Part shown: in pieces, positions 43,254-51,910 of the stretch
Numbering within the stretch: the first letter of the stretch is position 1
How the letters are laid out: each line of letters begins with the position of its first letter
Source: Blastocystis hominis
Taxonomy: Eukaryota; Sar; Bigyra; Opalinata; Blastocystidae
Direction of reading: 5' to 3'
DNA: 64,000 nucleotides
NCBI RefSeq assembly: GCF_000151665.1
Contig: NW_013171827.1
Location: 1,137,066-1,201,065 of the forward strand
Notes under the pieces: model-generated
Told to the model about the DNA's origin: nothing
Database searches by the model: none
The model's input: the letters and a program-made list of their open reading frames with translations, nothing else
Program-made: the position numbers and the translations under genes

Positions 43254-44204
43254 ATGGCTTCACTTCTTATTGATCATTCAATGCCGATTACATTTCCTGG
43301 AGAGTACGCAAAGAAGGAACAGGAACTGAGAGAAGACCTGCATGGAAACGCCTTCTTGCTTCCTAATGTTCCTAACTGTTCACAGTACACAAAAAGCAAC
43401 TTCGGAGCTGAGTATGAGGATAGTCATCAAATGGTAAAGTTCTGCAAGGGAACTACCACCCTTGCCTTTAAATTTCAGGGAGGAGTGATTGTATCAGTCG
43501 ATTCGCGAGCTACACAGGGGCAATTTATCGGTGGGGAGCGGTTGGCAGATCTAACGTCGTAGCATCCAACTCCGTTCACAAAGTCATCGAGATCAACCCG
43601 TTCCTGCTGGGAACGATGGCAGGAGGCGCTGCTGATTGCTATTTCTGGGAGAGACGCATGGGAGTGGAAGCACGGTTTGTGAATACTTTGTTTCGTGAGG
43701 AACAGATTATATGAACTCAGAAACGGAGAGCGAATCTCCGTGGCTGCCGCCAGCAAGATTTTGTCCGATTTCTTATATCACTACAAGGATTACGGTCTGA
43801 GCGTGGGAACCATGATTTGTGGCTGGGACAAAACGGGTCCGCAGATTTTCTATGTGGATAATGATGGAACGCGCTTAAAGGCGGACGAGAAGCGCAGCTA
43901 CTTCTCGGTGGGCTCTGGAAGCTCGTACGCGTACGCCGTGCTCGATCAGCTCTATCACTACGATATGACGGGTTTCTTCTTTTTGGCAGGTAACGCTCAC
44001 GCACAGATGATGAAGCGATTGATCTCGGTCGACGCGCGATCTACCACGCCACGCACCGCGATGCGATGAGCGGAGGAATCAACAACGGTAGGATGCAGCG
44101 GAGAGCGCTGAGAGGCAGTATACCTGATTAAGCCGGAGGGCTGGAGATTTATCGGCGCGATCGACGTGAAGGACCTCCACGAGATTTACGGACGACACGA
44201 CTAA
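43254..44204 (+). CDS. PSMB5: 20S proteasome subunit beta5 (chymotrypsin-like)
   Basis: ATG at 43254; [20 protein letters not shown] begins a propeptide of about 70 residues. The mature enzyme starts at the Thr after KG in [15 protein letters not shown], with Asp in VSVDSRAT and Lys/Glu neighbours in [20 protein letters not shown]. Family blocks follow: [80 protein letters not shown] and the end [13 protein letters not shown]. Introns of about 30-35 nt lie near 43531-43561, 43673-43703, 43981-44016 and 44087-44117. It forms the catalytic ring of the proteasome, downstream of SCF ligases such as that of the convergent SKP1 neighbour. Confidence 0.95.
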
Positions 44205-44215
44205 ATGAAGAAACT

Positions 44216-44233
44216 TGTTTGTTGGAACAAAGA
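44216..44233. terminator. Shared 3'-end element of convergent PSMB5 and SKP1
   Basis: TGTTTGTT (44216-44223), GG spacer, AACAAAGA. The plus motif is 11 nt after the PSMB5 stop. The minus reading is TCTTTGTT, one mismatch from the motif, just past the open SKP1 frame. Confidence 0.65.
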
Positions 44234-44238
44234 GAACA

Positions 44239-44855
44239 CATTTCTTCTGCCCACTTGTTGTCTTGCCGTATCTAGTGTTTAGGAGCGTCTGCTGGTATAC
44301 TCTTTCCTCCTCCTCCTTTGTGAAGTCGTTTTCAATGTGAAAGTGCTGGCGAATCTCCTCCGCGGACTTTCCCTTAATATATGAAGCGATCTTGGCACAA
44401 CTGGGAGTGAAGGAACTGCTCTCTGCTACAATCAAAAAAGAAACAAGACACTATGGATATGCTAAGTCAAGGAGGGATTGAATCATGAGGTAGTTCGATG
44501 CAGTAACAATTTGGTACAGTACAGAATCCTCCAGGTCTATAAAATCTGCATCCCACTTGTCCACATTCTCCTCCATCTTGTTACTTTTCAAAGGCTTCTC
44601 AATCTCGGGCATGGGATTATCGCAGTGATGTGAACCTTTGAATCATCGGGACACGAAAAGGAAACAGAACAATATCACACGACCGAGAATATCGCCGCTC
44701 ACATCCGGAACGACGATCTCTCTTGATGTTTCGGGACTGACGTCATACAAATGCTTGATTAATTCGGACATGAACGCGATCTTCTTTTCAACAACAAACT
44801 CCTTGTTGTCGCTGCTTATAATCTTAATCGTCTCGACTCCTTCCTGCGGCTGCAT
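44239..44855 (-). CDS. SKP1: SKP1, SCF ubiquitin-ligase adaptor; stop likely made by polyadenylation
   Basis: ATG at 44855: MQPQEGVETIKIISSDNKEF, VEKKIAFMSELIKHLYDVS, REIVVPDVSGDILGRVILFC. A 30-nt intron (about 44635-44664) leads to SHHCDNPMPEIEKPLKSNKM, DKWDADFIDLEDSVLYQIVT, ASNYLMIQSLLDLA and, after another intron, CAKIASYIKGKSAEEIRQHF, HIENDFTKEEEERVY. This is the full BTB/POZ-like plus C-terminal F-box-binding region of SKP1. After the usual end the frame reads TTSGQKK then TG|T GTT CTC TTT GTT with no stop; the next in-frame stop lies deep in antisense PSMB5 sequence (44079). Cleavage after the TG at 44239 plus poly(A) gives TGA. Confidence 0.88.
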
Positions 44856-44928
44856 CACAAAAAATACTCCAACCAAGCAAGATTTGTTTCAAAACTCTAG
44901 CAAAGTGTGGGATCCCAAAGACTGTCAA

Positions 44929-44936
44929 AACAAACA
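44929..44936 (-). terminator. TGTTTGTT 3'-end motif of the LARGE-like gene
   Basis: Plus strand AACAAACA, 3 nt beyond the TAG at 44940-44942. Confidence 0.7.
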
Positions 44937-44939
44937 GAT

Positions 44940-47211
44940 CTACGCATACATTTCTCTCATCACAGAACAGCTTCGAATCTTCTTCCTCTGGCGAAGCATC
45001 GCCGTGCGAAGCTCCGATCGGAAAATACCCCACAGCACGTCCATTGCCGGCTTTTGCGACGAGTTAATCGATCGCTTAAACTCCTTCGCTTGCGGGGATC
45101 TGCGTTTCACCCTTCCCTCCATACATACTTGGTATGATATGCATCCACAGCAAACTCGTGCAGCAGAATGTAAAACGCGTCAACTAGACTTCCCATCCGC
45201 CCTCCGTTCCTTACGATAGTACTTCAGCTGCTCGATAAACTGGATCTTGTTGTACCCATAATTCACGAACCTTTCGTCATACAACGGCGTATTCTCCGTG
45301 TATTTCAGCATTACATACCTATCTGTCAATCTCCGCGTGGTCGCTACGGCTCCTGCAGCTGGTAAGGGAAACATTTAATCTTTGCGACTTTTTTGTGTTC
45401 CGGGAAATTAAACCACTTCTTCGTAACCAGCATCTACATACTACGCCACTCCCTAGCCTACGTGCGCATGGCCGCCTTCTTTGGAGAGCAAACAGAGCTT
45501 TTTTCGCACGCATTCCTCCGCTTCCTTCTGCGTTTTCGGCGCCTTTTTCTGGCTTCTGCGCGTGAGGCACAACCGCGGGGATCTACAGAGAGATGCAGCT
45601 AGCGAGGGAGCGGCAATGCGAAGCCATCTGGGCGGAGTTGTAGAAGATGGGCGGGATGACGACGGCGTTGTGAGGCGAGTCGAGGATGGAGCTCGGGAGA
45701 TTGACGAGCTGTTGGTACATGGTTTCTACAGTGGAAACCGCGAAACAGCGAGACGAGTGGGCCACATGTCGAGATCGAGCGTGAGGAAGTGCGACGTGCG
45801 GATGTTGCGAATGCACAGATTCCGCAGCTTGTTAATGGGGAAATCGTAGTAATCGAGGTCGTCGTCGGTGGGCTCGTACAAGATCATGGTGAGATTGATC
45901 GGGTTTTGCAGCGCGGGCAGCCGCGCGAGGATTTCATCGCGCTCGTAATCGTGCACCCACACCACGATGCACATCGGTCTACACACAAAAGGGGAAACGG
46001 AGAACCCACCCTCCCCATTGATGGAGATAGGAGTCGACGAACTGGAATCGGTTCAGTCTGCAGATCATTCTCCGCGCGCCGAATCCTACGAAACGATCGT
46101 GATCAGCGTCACGTCCACGTTCTCCGGATAGAACCTCCCTGTGGAAAACGAGAAACCCGCTCCTACACTCCGTGGCGTAGTCGTACGGCACTTCCACGCC
46201 GCCTACGAACTTTCGGCACCGTCCTTCCGCGCAGACTCCGCGTTCTGCGTAGTTCAGAATGTGCCGCGTCGCGTCGCGTCGGAACTCCGCAGACCCGGGC
46301 TTCGCGTACAGATCCAGCCGCTCGCGCTGCTGCCGCACCGTCCTCCACTTCGCGTTCGAGTACGGAAGCGACCGGCTGCGTTCAGAGCGCGCCGCGCGCC
46401 GCTGTTCTCGCCGTTCTCGCCACTCGCGGCGGCGTCTGGCCGCTTCCGCGGTTCGGTTGGAAGAGCCGGGGAGCGAAGAGTGGCGGCGGCGCCAGGAAAA
46501 GGAGGAGCGGTAGAGGCGGCCGCGCTCGGAGGTGCGGTTGCGCGGCCAGGAGCGACGGACCGGGATGGAGCGCAGACGCGGGGTCTTCTGTGGAGGAGGA
46601 GGGGTGGTTGGAGGCAGCTTCTGCTCTTCGACTTCGTCGGATTCGTGATCATTATTATTATTATTATTATTATCATCATCATCATCGTCGTCGTCGTCGT
46701 CTTTGTCGTTGTCTTTTGGGTAGGCTGTGGAATCATCGTCCCTTGGGTACACCGTCTGCGTGTCTTCCTCTTCGAAAGTCACGTCTTCAACAACTTTCTT
46801 GACCGTCGTGAATAACTCGCCACTCTTCAGCTTGTCGGTCTCACTCAGCTTGGCCACGTTCTTCTTGGTACTTACTGGGGTTAACTTAAGAGAAGCAGTG
46901 TTGTATTGCAATACTGCGTTATCTAAATCCTTGTCTCCTGTCAGAAGGACATCTGGCGGATTGTTAATCTCCTTACGCGAATAAGAATGCCAATCCTCTA
47001 TAAAACGATCGGCTCGATAAAACGTTTGGGATTCGTAAATTTTATATTTCCTTATCTGTACTAAACTTCTTACAATTGGTGAAAAGCTATTTGTTAGTGT
47101 GAAAGAGCACATAGACATAGAGATCACTTGAAACGGGTAAATGAAGAAAAACATGGCATAGGCCAATAAAAAAATCAACAAATATCTGGCAACAGAGTAC
47201 CAAACATTCAT
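44940..47211 (-). CDS. LARGE-like glycosyltransferase (type II membrane protein)
   Basis: ATG at 47211. MNVWYSVARYLLIFLLAYAM gives a short cytosolic tail and a signal anchor, as for Golgi glycosyltransferases. A long stem follows with an Asp/Asn run encoded by GAT/AAT triplets (about 46640-46700), prolines and an arginine-rich part. The catalytic part matches the GT49/LARGE family: ENVDVTLITIVSLNRFQFVD, CIVVWVHDYERDEILARLPA, LRNLCIRNIRTSHFLTLDLD (DLD metal site), MWPT, VVIPPIFYN, then YTENTPLYDERFVNYGYNKI and YILLHEFAVDAYHTK. Introns of 29-31 nt. LARGE family enzymes extend surface glycans with glucuronic acid and/or N-acetylglucosamine-type sugars; here a surface-coat role is inferred. It ends CSVMREMYA with TAG. 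One middle region (about 45380-45600) is not fully resolved. Confidence 0.78.
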
Positions 47212-47316
47212 TGGAAAACAAACAATGCGGTCTTTCGAAAAAGGGACGATAGATGGGGTATGGATAAAATGGGGAATAAGGAGTATGGAGCCAGAATAAT
47301 AGGAATAGTATGCACA

Positions 47317-47604
47317 TCATAAACTATCATGGGGGAAGTGATTCTCATAGACACGCAGTGCCTCTGTGGCTGTGCTATCCATCCCAGTCAAGACATTTGG
47401 GAAAGCATTGTGTTTCGATCATCGCAACCTGAAGAATCAGTGTTCTAAGGTAGCCAGGTCATTCCCATACTGAAAGACTTCATCTTCACATATGACCTGA
47501 TTGATTACTCCAGTTTTGGAAATGAGGATCTCGAATTGTGTTTCATTTATGGACGACAGAGATGTCCCGATTGCTGCTTCCAAATACTCACACTTAGGGT
47601 CCAT
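47317..47604 (-). CDS. Small hypothetical protein
   Basis: ATG at 47604 gives MDPKCEYLEAAIGTSLSSIN, ETQFEILISKTGVINQV and GNDLATLEH. A later piece, MDSTATEALRVYENHFPHDS, ends TGA at 47317-47319. The two frames need an intron that I could not place cleanly. Composition is protein-like and the region would otherwise be a 460-bp gap. Not recognised. Confidence 0.35.
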
Positions 47605-47674
47605 ATGATGATATAATTGCGTATATTAATTGAAACGCAATTGCCCTCCTCAATATCATATTTTATTTATTATT

Positions 47675-49474
47675 ATGAAATCGTGCACTTTGTTCTTGCT
47701 CTTAGCAGTTACTATCTGGGCTCGCACCTTTAAGATCGTTGGCGACCACTTCGAGATGGATGGGAAGCCTTTCAGCTATGTGTCTGGATCCTTCCATTAC
47801 TTCCGCCAGGAGCCCGGCCCAGACTATATTAACTGGGAGAACACCATCAAGAAGATGGCTAACGGAGGATTAAATGCTGTCCAGACCTATGTTGCCTGGA
47901 ATATCCACGAGCCTCGCAAGGGAGAGTTCAACTTTGACGGAATTGCCAACTTGGACCGCTTCCTCTCGATCGCCGAGAAGTACAACATGTACGTGATCCT
48001 CCGTCCGGGTCCTTACATTTGTGCCGAGTGGGATTTCGGTGGCCTTCCTTACTGGCTCATCCGTGAAGAGGGCATCAAGATACGCACCTCGGATCCTGTC
48101 TACCAGAAGCACGTGGAGGACTATTTCCGTGTGCTGCTCAATATTGCACGTCCTCACCTCTACAAGAATGGCGGTTCGATCATTTCCGTTCAGATTGAGA
48201 ACGAATATGGATTCTACCCCGCTTGCGACAAGGACCATCTGCGTTGGCTGCTGAACCTGAACAAGGAGATTCTGGGAGACGATGTGGTCTACTTCACCGT
48301 GGATACTCCGAGTGACGATGCCCTCAGTTGCGGTACCCTCCCCGAAGAGATTTATGTGACTGTGGACTTTGGTGTACGCGATCCTTCGGGAGCTTGGGAC
48401 ATGCAGATGAAGTACGCCAAGCAGGGCCCCAAGGTGAACACTGAATTCTATCCTGGTTGGCTGGATCACTGGCGCGAGAAGCACCACACTGTGGACGCCA
48501 AGAGTATCGCCGATTGCCTGGACCAGATGATGGCGGTGAACGCCTCTGTGAACTTCTACATGTACTTCGGCGGAACCAACCATCACTTCTTCGCGGGAGC
48601 CAACGGCGACTCCAACTACTACCAGTCGGACCCGACTTCCTACGACTACGACGCTCCTCTTTCGGAGGCTGCGGACATGACCGAGAAGTGGGCGATTATT
48701 CGCGACACCATCGCGAAGTACCGTAAGATCGCGGAATGGCCGGTGGAGAACGACCCCGTGCGCTCGTACGGCACGGTGCGCTTCACGGAGTTCGCTGACA
48801 TGTTTGACGTGATGCCCGCTGTGGCTGGCCGCTGCGTGGAGGCGGACTATCCTCTGACGTTCGAGCAACTCGACACGGATTATGGTTTTGTGCACTACAT
48901 GATCCAGACGAACGGCGGAACGCTGCGACTGGAGAACAAGATCCACGACCGCTGCTACATCGCTGTGGACGGCAAGTACGTGGATTGGCTGCAGCGCGAC
49001 ACGGAGCACGACGTGCAGATTCCCGCTGGAATGCTGAACATCATGGTGGAGAACGAGGGCCGCATCAACTTCGGCGGTGGTATGGTGGAGAGCAAGGGAA
49101 TCATCGGCAACGTTCTGCTGGACGGCGAGCCGCTGAAGGGCTTCAAGATGTGCGTGATGCCGCTGAAGAACATCAGCCCGATCTGGTACACGGACAAGGA
49201 GCGCGCGGAGCCGATGACGTTCTTCCGCGCCACGTTCAACGTGGATAAGGTGGCCAACACCTATCTGAACCCGACGGGTCTGAAGAAGGGAGTGGCGTTC
49301 GTGAACGGATACAACCTGGGACGCTACTGGACCGTGGGACCGCAGCTGACGCTGTTCGTCCCCGCTGCGGTGCTGAAGGAGGGCGAGAACGAGCTGGTGA
49401 TGTTCGAGGAGGAAGGAAGCGACGGATCGCTGACGGTGTCGTTCGATGACAAGCCTCAGATTGATACGTATTAA
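47675..49474 (+). CDS. Glycoside hydrolase family 35 beta-galactosidase, secreted, intronless
   Basis: ATG at 47675; signal peptide MKSCTLFLLLAVTIWA. The GH35 barrel is complete: FHYFRQEPGPDYINWENTIK, GLNAVQTYVAWNIHEPRKGE, YVILRPGPYICAEWDFGGLP, acid/base Glu in IISVQIENEYGFYP, nucleophile Glu in VNTEFYPGWLDHW, and MYFGGTNHHFFAGAN. A C-terminal jelly-roll region follows (AFVNGYNLGRYWTVGPQLTL). 599 residues, TAA at 49472-49474. It should cleave terminal beta-galactosides, probably from host or dietary glycans outside the cell or in lysosomes. It has no intron in 1.8 kb, unlike almost every neighbour, which suggests acquisition by transfer or retroposition, or simple intron loss. Confidence 0.93.
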   Translation: MKSCTLFLLLAVTIWARTFKIVGDHFEMDGKPFSYVSGSFHYFRQEPGPDYINWENTIKKMANGGLNAVQTYVAWNIHEPRKGEFNFDGIANLDRFLSIAEKYNMYVILRPGPYICAEWDFGGLPYWLIREEGIKIRTSDPVYQKHVEDYFRVLLNIARPHLYKNGGSIISVQIENEYGFYPACDKDHLRWLLNLNKEILGDDVVYFTVDTPSDDALSCGTLPEEIYVTVDFGVRDPSGAWDMQMKYAKQGPKVNTEFYPGWLDHWREKHHTVDAKSIADCLDQMMAVNASVNFYMYFGGTNHHFFAGANGDSNYYQSDPTSYDYDAPLSEAADMTEKWAIIRDTIAKYRKIAEWPVENDPVRSYGTVRFTEFADMFDVMPAVAGRCVEADYPLTFEQLDTDYGFVHYMIQTNGGTLRLENKIHDRCYIAVDGKYVDWLQRDTEHDVQIPAGMLNIMVENEGRINFGGGMVESKGIIGNVLLDGEPLKGFKMCVMPLKNISPIWYTDKERAEPMTFFRATFNVDKVANTYLNPTGLKKGVAFVNGYNLGRYWTVGPQLTLFVPAAVLKEGENELVMFEEEGSDGSLTVSFDDKPQIDTY

Positions 49475-49546
49475 GATTAAGATTGAGATTAAGAGAATTC
49501 TCTCTCTATTTATATATTTTTGACTCCATTGTGTATCGGTGTTTGT

Positions 49547-49554
49547 AACAAACA
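49547..49554 (-). terminator. TGTTTGTT 3'-end motif of the HSP70-like gene
   Basis: Plus strand GTGTTTGTAACAAACAGAAC. The minus motif follows the open HSP70-like frame by 3 nt. The plus strand carries the one-mismatch form TGTTTGTA at 49540-49547 for the convergent GH35 gene, again a palindrome-like arrangement. Confidence 0.65.
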
Positions 49555-49557
49555 GAA

Positions 49558-51143
49558 CAATATTCCACCTTTCCTATAATTTCCTCTAAGCCACTCATCT
49601 CATCGCGAACCCGCACCGTCAGCAGTCCGTCGTACTGAATATCGATCTTGAGGGACAAGTACAATCGCGCCACATCCTGGAAAAACGCATTGGTATACTG
49701 CAAAACCACTTCTTCTCGGCCCTCCTCCTCCATGATCTGCTTCACGACCACCTCCACATCCGCTCCGCGCTTTCGCGCGCCCAGCGTGTACGACACATCG
49801 AACGGAATCGTCGTGCCGCGCGGGACCTTTCCCACCACGCACTGATTCACCAGGATCACGAACTCGTTGTAGAGACACTCGTGGATTTGGTTATCGCGCG
49901 AGATGAACATCAAGCTCTCCATCGCGCCCATCCCCACGCACAGCTGCGAGTCGCTGTCCATATGGATGATCGACTTATCGAACACCGTCTCCAGCTTCTC
50001 CTGCACCGCCAGCAGCTTCGACGAGCCGCCTACAAGCAGCACAGACGACACGAGAGTGGGCAGAATGTCGGACGGAGCGTCCATATCCGAGACCAAATGG
50101 TCGCCGATTCGCTTCCCTTCGTAGTGCTCGAGCACATAGGCGCCGAGTTTATCGAGACACGTCACGATTTCGTTGGTGATGTTGGAGATAATATCGGCTA
50201 ATTCGGCTCTGGAGAGTTTGTAAGGATCTGGAGATTACACTCACCGTCATCCTCGCTTACCACAATCTTCGGTCACCTCGATTTCCACCATTTCTTTGTC
50301 GCTCAGCTCCTGCTTCTTCTGCTCGATTGTCTGCTTCAGCGCTCGCATTTCGCGACTGTTCAGATGCAGACGATCGTGCCCATCCTGCGTGTAGCAGTCT
50401 TCGATCCATCGAAGGATCGCATTGTCCACATCTGCACCTCCAAGATGGGAGCTCCCCCCGTTTGCAAGCACTTCAAACTTATTCCCAGTGCATGAAACCA
50501 AAGAAAGGTCGAGAGTTCCTCCGCCAAAATCGAATACCAAAAAGACCGAGGAGTTGCTGACAAAATTTATGTATCTATAGTGAATACCGGCAGCGGTGGG
50601 CTCGGAGAGCATGCTTGCAACTTCAAAACCTGCCTTTATCGCGGCAGAACGAATGACCTTCTTCTGCGTACTTCGGTAGGTAGAGGGAACAGTCAGCACC
50701 AGATAGTTGAACTCGGTCCCAAACTTGTTCTCAACTGTGTGTTTAATGTACATGAAGATGTCCGTAATCACTTCTTCGACAGTCTTGGTGATATCGCTAG
50801 CACGGCTTGTTCCTTTTACTGCCAACTGACCGAACAGTTCTATCACTTCACACCCAAAAGTTACTCCATCGAAGTTGATTTCATCATAATTCAAGCCTGC
50901 GATTCTCTTGATATTATAAACCTTTAAAGTGAAATTTCTGGTTTTGTCAGCTGCATTACCAACTAGCACATTATTGTTCCCATATGAAACGACAGACCGT
51001 AGCATCGATAGCTGGCCATCAATTTGTATAGCCTCGGCCTTATTGTTATGCACTACAAAAACGGTCGTATTTGTCGTTCCAAAATCAACAGCTATAGTTC
51101 TATCTAACGATATATCAGGGTAATTTGGAAAATAGTACTGCAT
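49558..51143 (-). CDS. Divergent HSP70-family protein; stop likely made by polyadenylation
   Basis: ATG at 51143: MQYYFPNYPDISLDRTIAVD then FGTTNTTVFVVHNNK (phosphate-1 loop). Further HSP70 ATPase blocks: LVLTVPSTYRSTQKKVIRSA, AGFEVASMLSEPTAAGIHYR, FLVFDFGGGTLDLSLVSCTG, SSHLGGADVDNAIL, VLLVGGSSKLLAVQEKL. A small intron near 50230-50262 is followed by a shortened substrate-binding half (GKVPRGTTIPFDVSYTLGAR, YTNAFFQDVARLYLSL) and the end LEEIIGKVEY. There is no signal peptide, no HDEL and no EEVD. The frame then meets TG|TTC TGTTTGTT; cleavage after TG at 49558 plus poly(A) gives TGA. The genomic TAG is about 55 nt further. It is a non-canonical chaperone or regulator rather than housekeeping Hsp70. 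Confidence 0.82.
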
Positions 51144-51210
51144 ACGGCCTTAAAAACAAAACTGTGGGTTACGTGGTTGTTATGTGTCAAACTCTCGGTT
51201 CTCCTTGTTG

Positions 51211-51218
51211 AACAAACA
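51211..51218 (-). terminator. TGTTTGTT 3'-end motif
   Basis: Plus AACAAACA, 38 nt beyond the TAA at 51257. Confidence 0.6.
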
Positions 51219-51256
51219 TATAGAAATGAAGATAAAATACAAATTCAGCAAAGCCA

Positions 51257-51734
51257 TTAACTGAGTTGCTTCCATTTAATGCTCCAATAGTCCACGGAAC
51301 CTTCCTAAAAAGTAAGCAAAGTGCTTGATACATACAGAAATTCCGAGAGAATGAAGAAAAGCGAGCTGAGAATCGGTGTAGCTCTGTGAGGGTGGCGGTT
51401 GACTATCATTTTCCGAATCCGTGGACTCTTTAAAGTTGATATCATCTTGCATATTACCAAGAGCTTGCTCAAATATGTTCACGTCAGGATTTTGGTTATG
51501 CTCTTTACCATTGTCATCCCTCTTGAGTGTATTACCACTCTTGCTGGGTTTTACAGGGCTATTATTCACCAAGAGGGAATTGGCTCTATTTCCGTTGTTT
51601 TCCATCTCTCCGTTTTGAGAAAAGACTGGTTCTGATGGGAATGAATATAAGAAGGTAGATTGGGAGGCGATGCTTTCAGAATCCTGTGTCGCCTCATTTT
51701 CTGGGCCTTCTGCTTGACTGGAATTTGCTTCCAT
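51257..51734 (-). CDS. Unknown small disordered protein
   Basis: ATG at 51734: MEANSSQAEGPENEATQDSE, SFPSEPVFSQNGEMENNGNR, then SPVKPSKSGNTLKRDD and NIFEQALGNMQDDINFKEST. A 31-nt intron (51306-51336) joins LAFLHSLGIS to EGSVDYWSIKWKQLS and TAA. About 150 residues, rich in Asn, Ser and Glu, with a short aromatic C-terminus that may be a binding motif. Not recognised. Confidence 0.6.
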
Positions 51735-51840
51735 CAGAGTCTGACAGAATCTGGAAGGATCAGAGAAGAATCAAGGACAGTTATAAAACTATGTACATTG
51801 CGAGTAGTATTCTCGACTTTTATTCTATCTCCTTCACTTC

Positions 51841-51880
51841 TTCTCTTCTCTTCTCTTCTCTTCTCTTCTCTTCCCTTCTC
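51841..51880 (+). repeat. (TCTTC)n pyrimidine microsatellite
   Basis: Eight near-perfect pentamers between two minus-strand genes, next to the 3'-end motif at 51882-51889 of the Pescadillo gene. Confidence 0.85.
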
Positions 51881-51910
51881 AAACAAACAAACAAAAGACC
51901 ATATCTAAAT

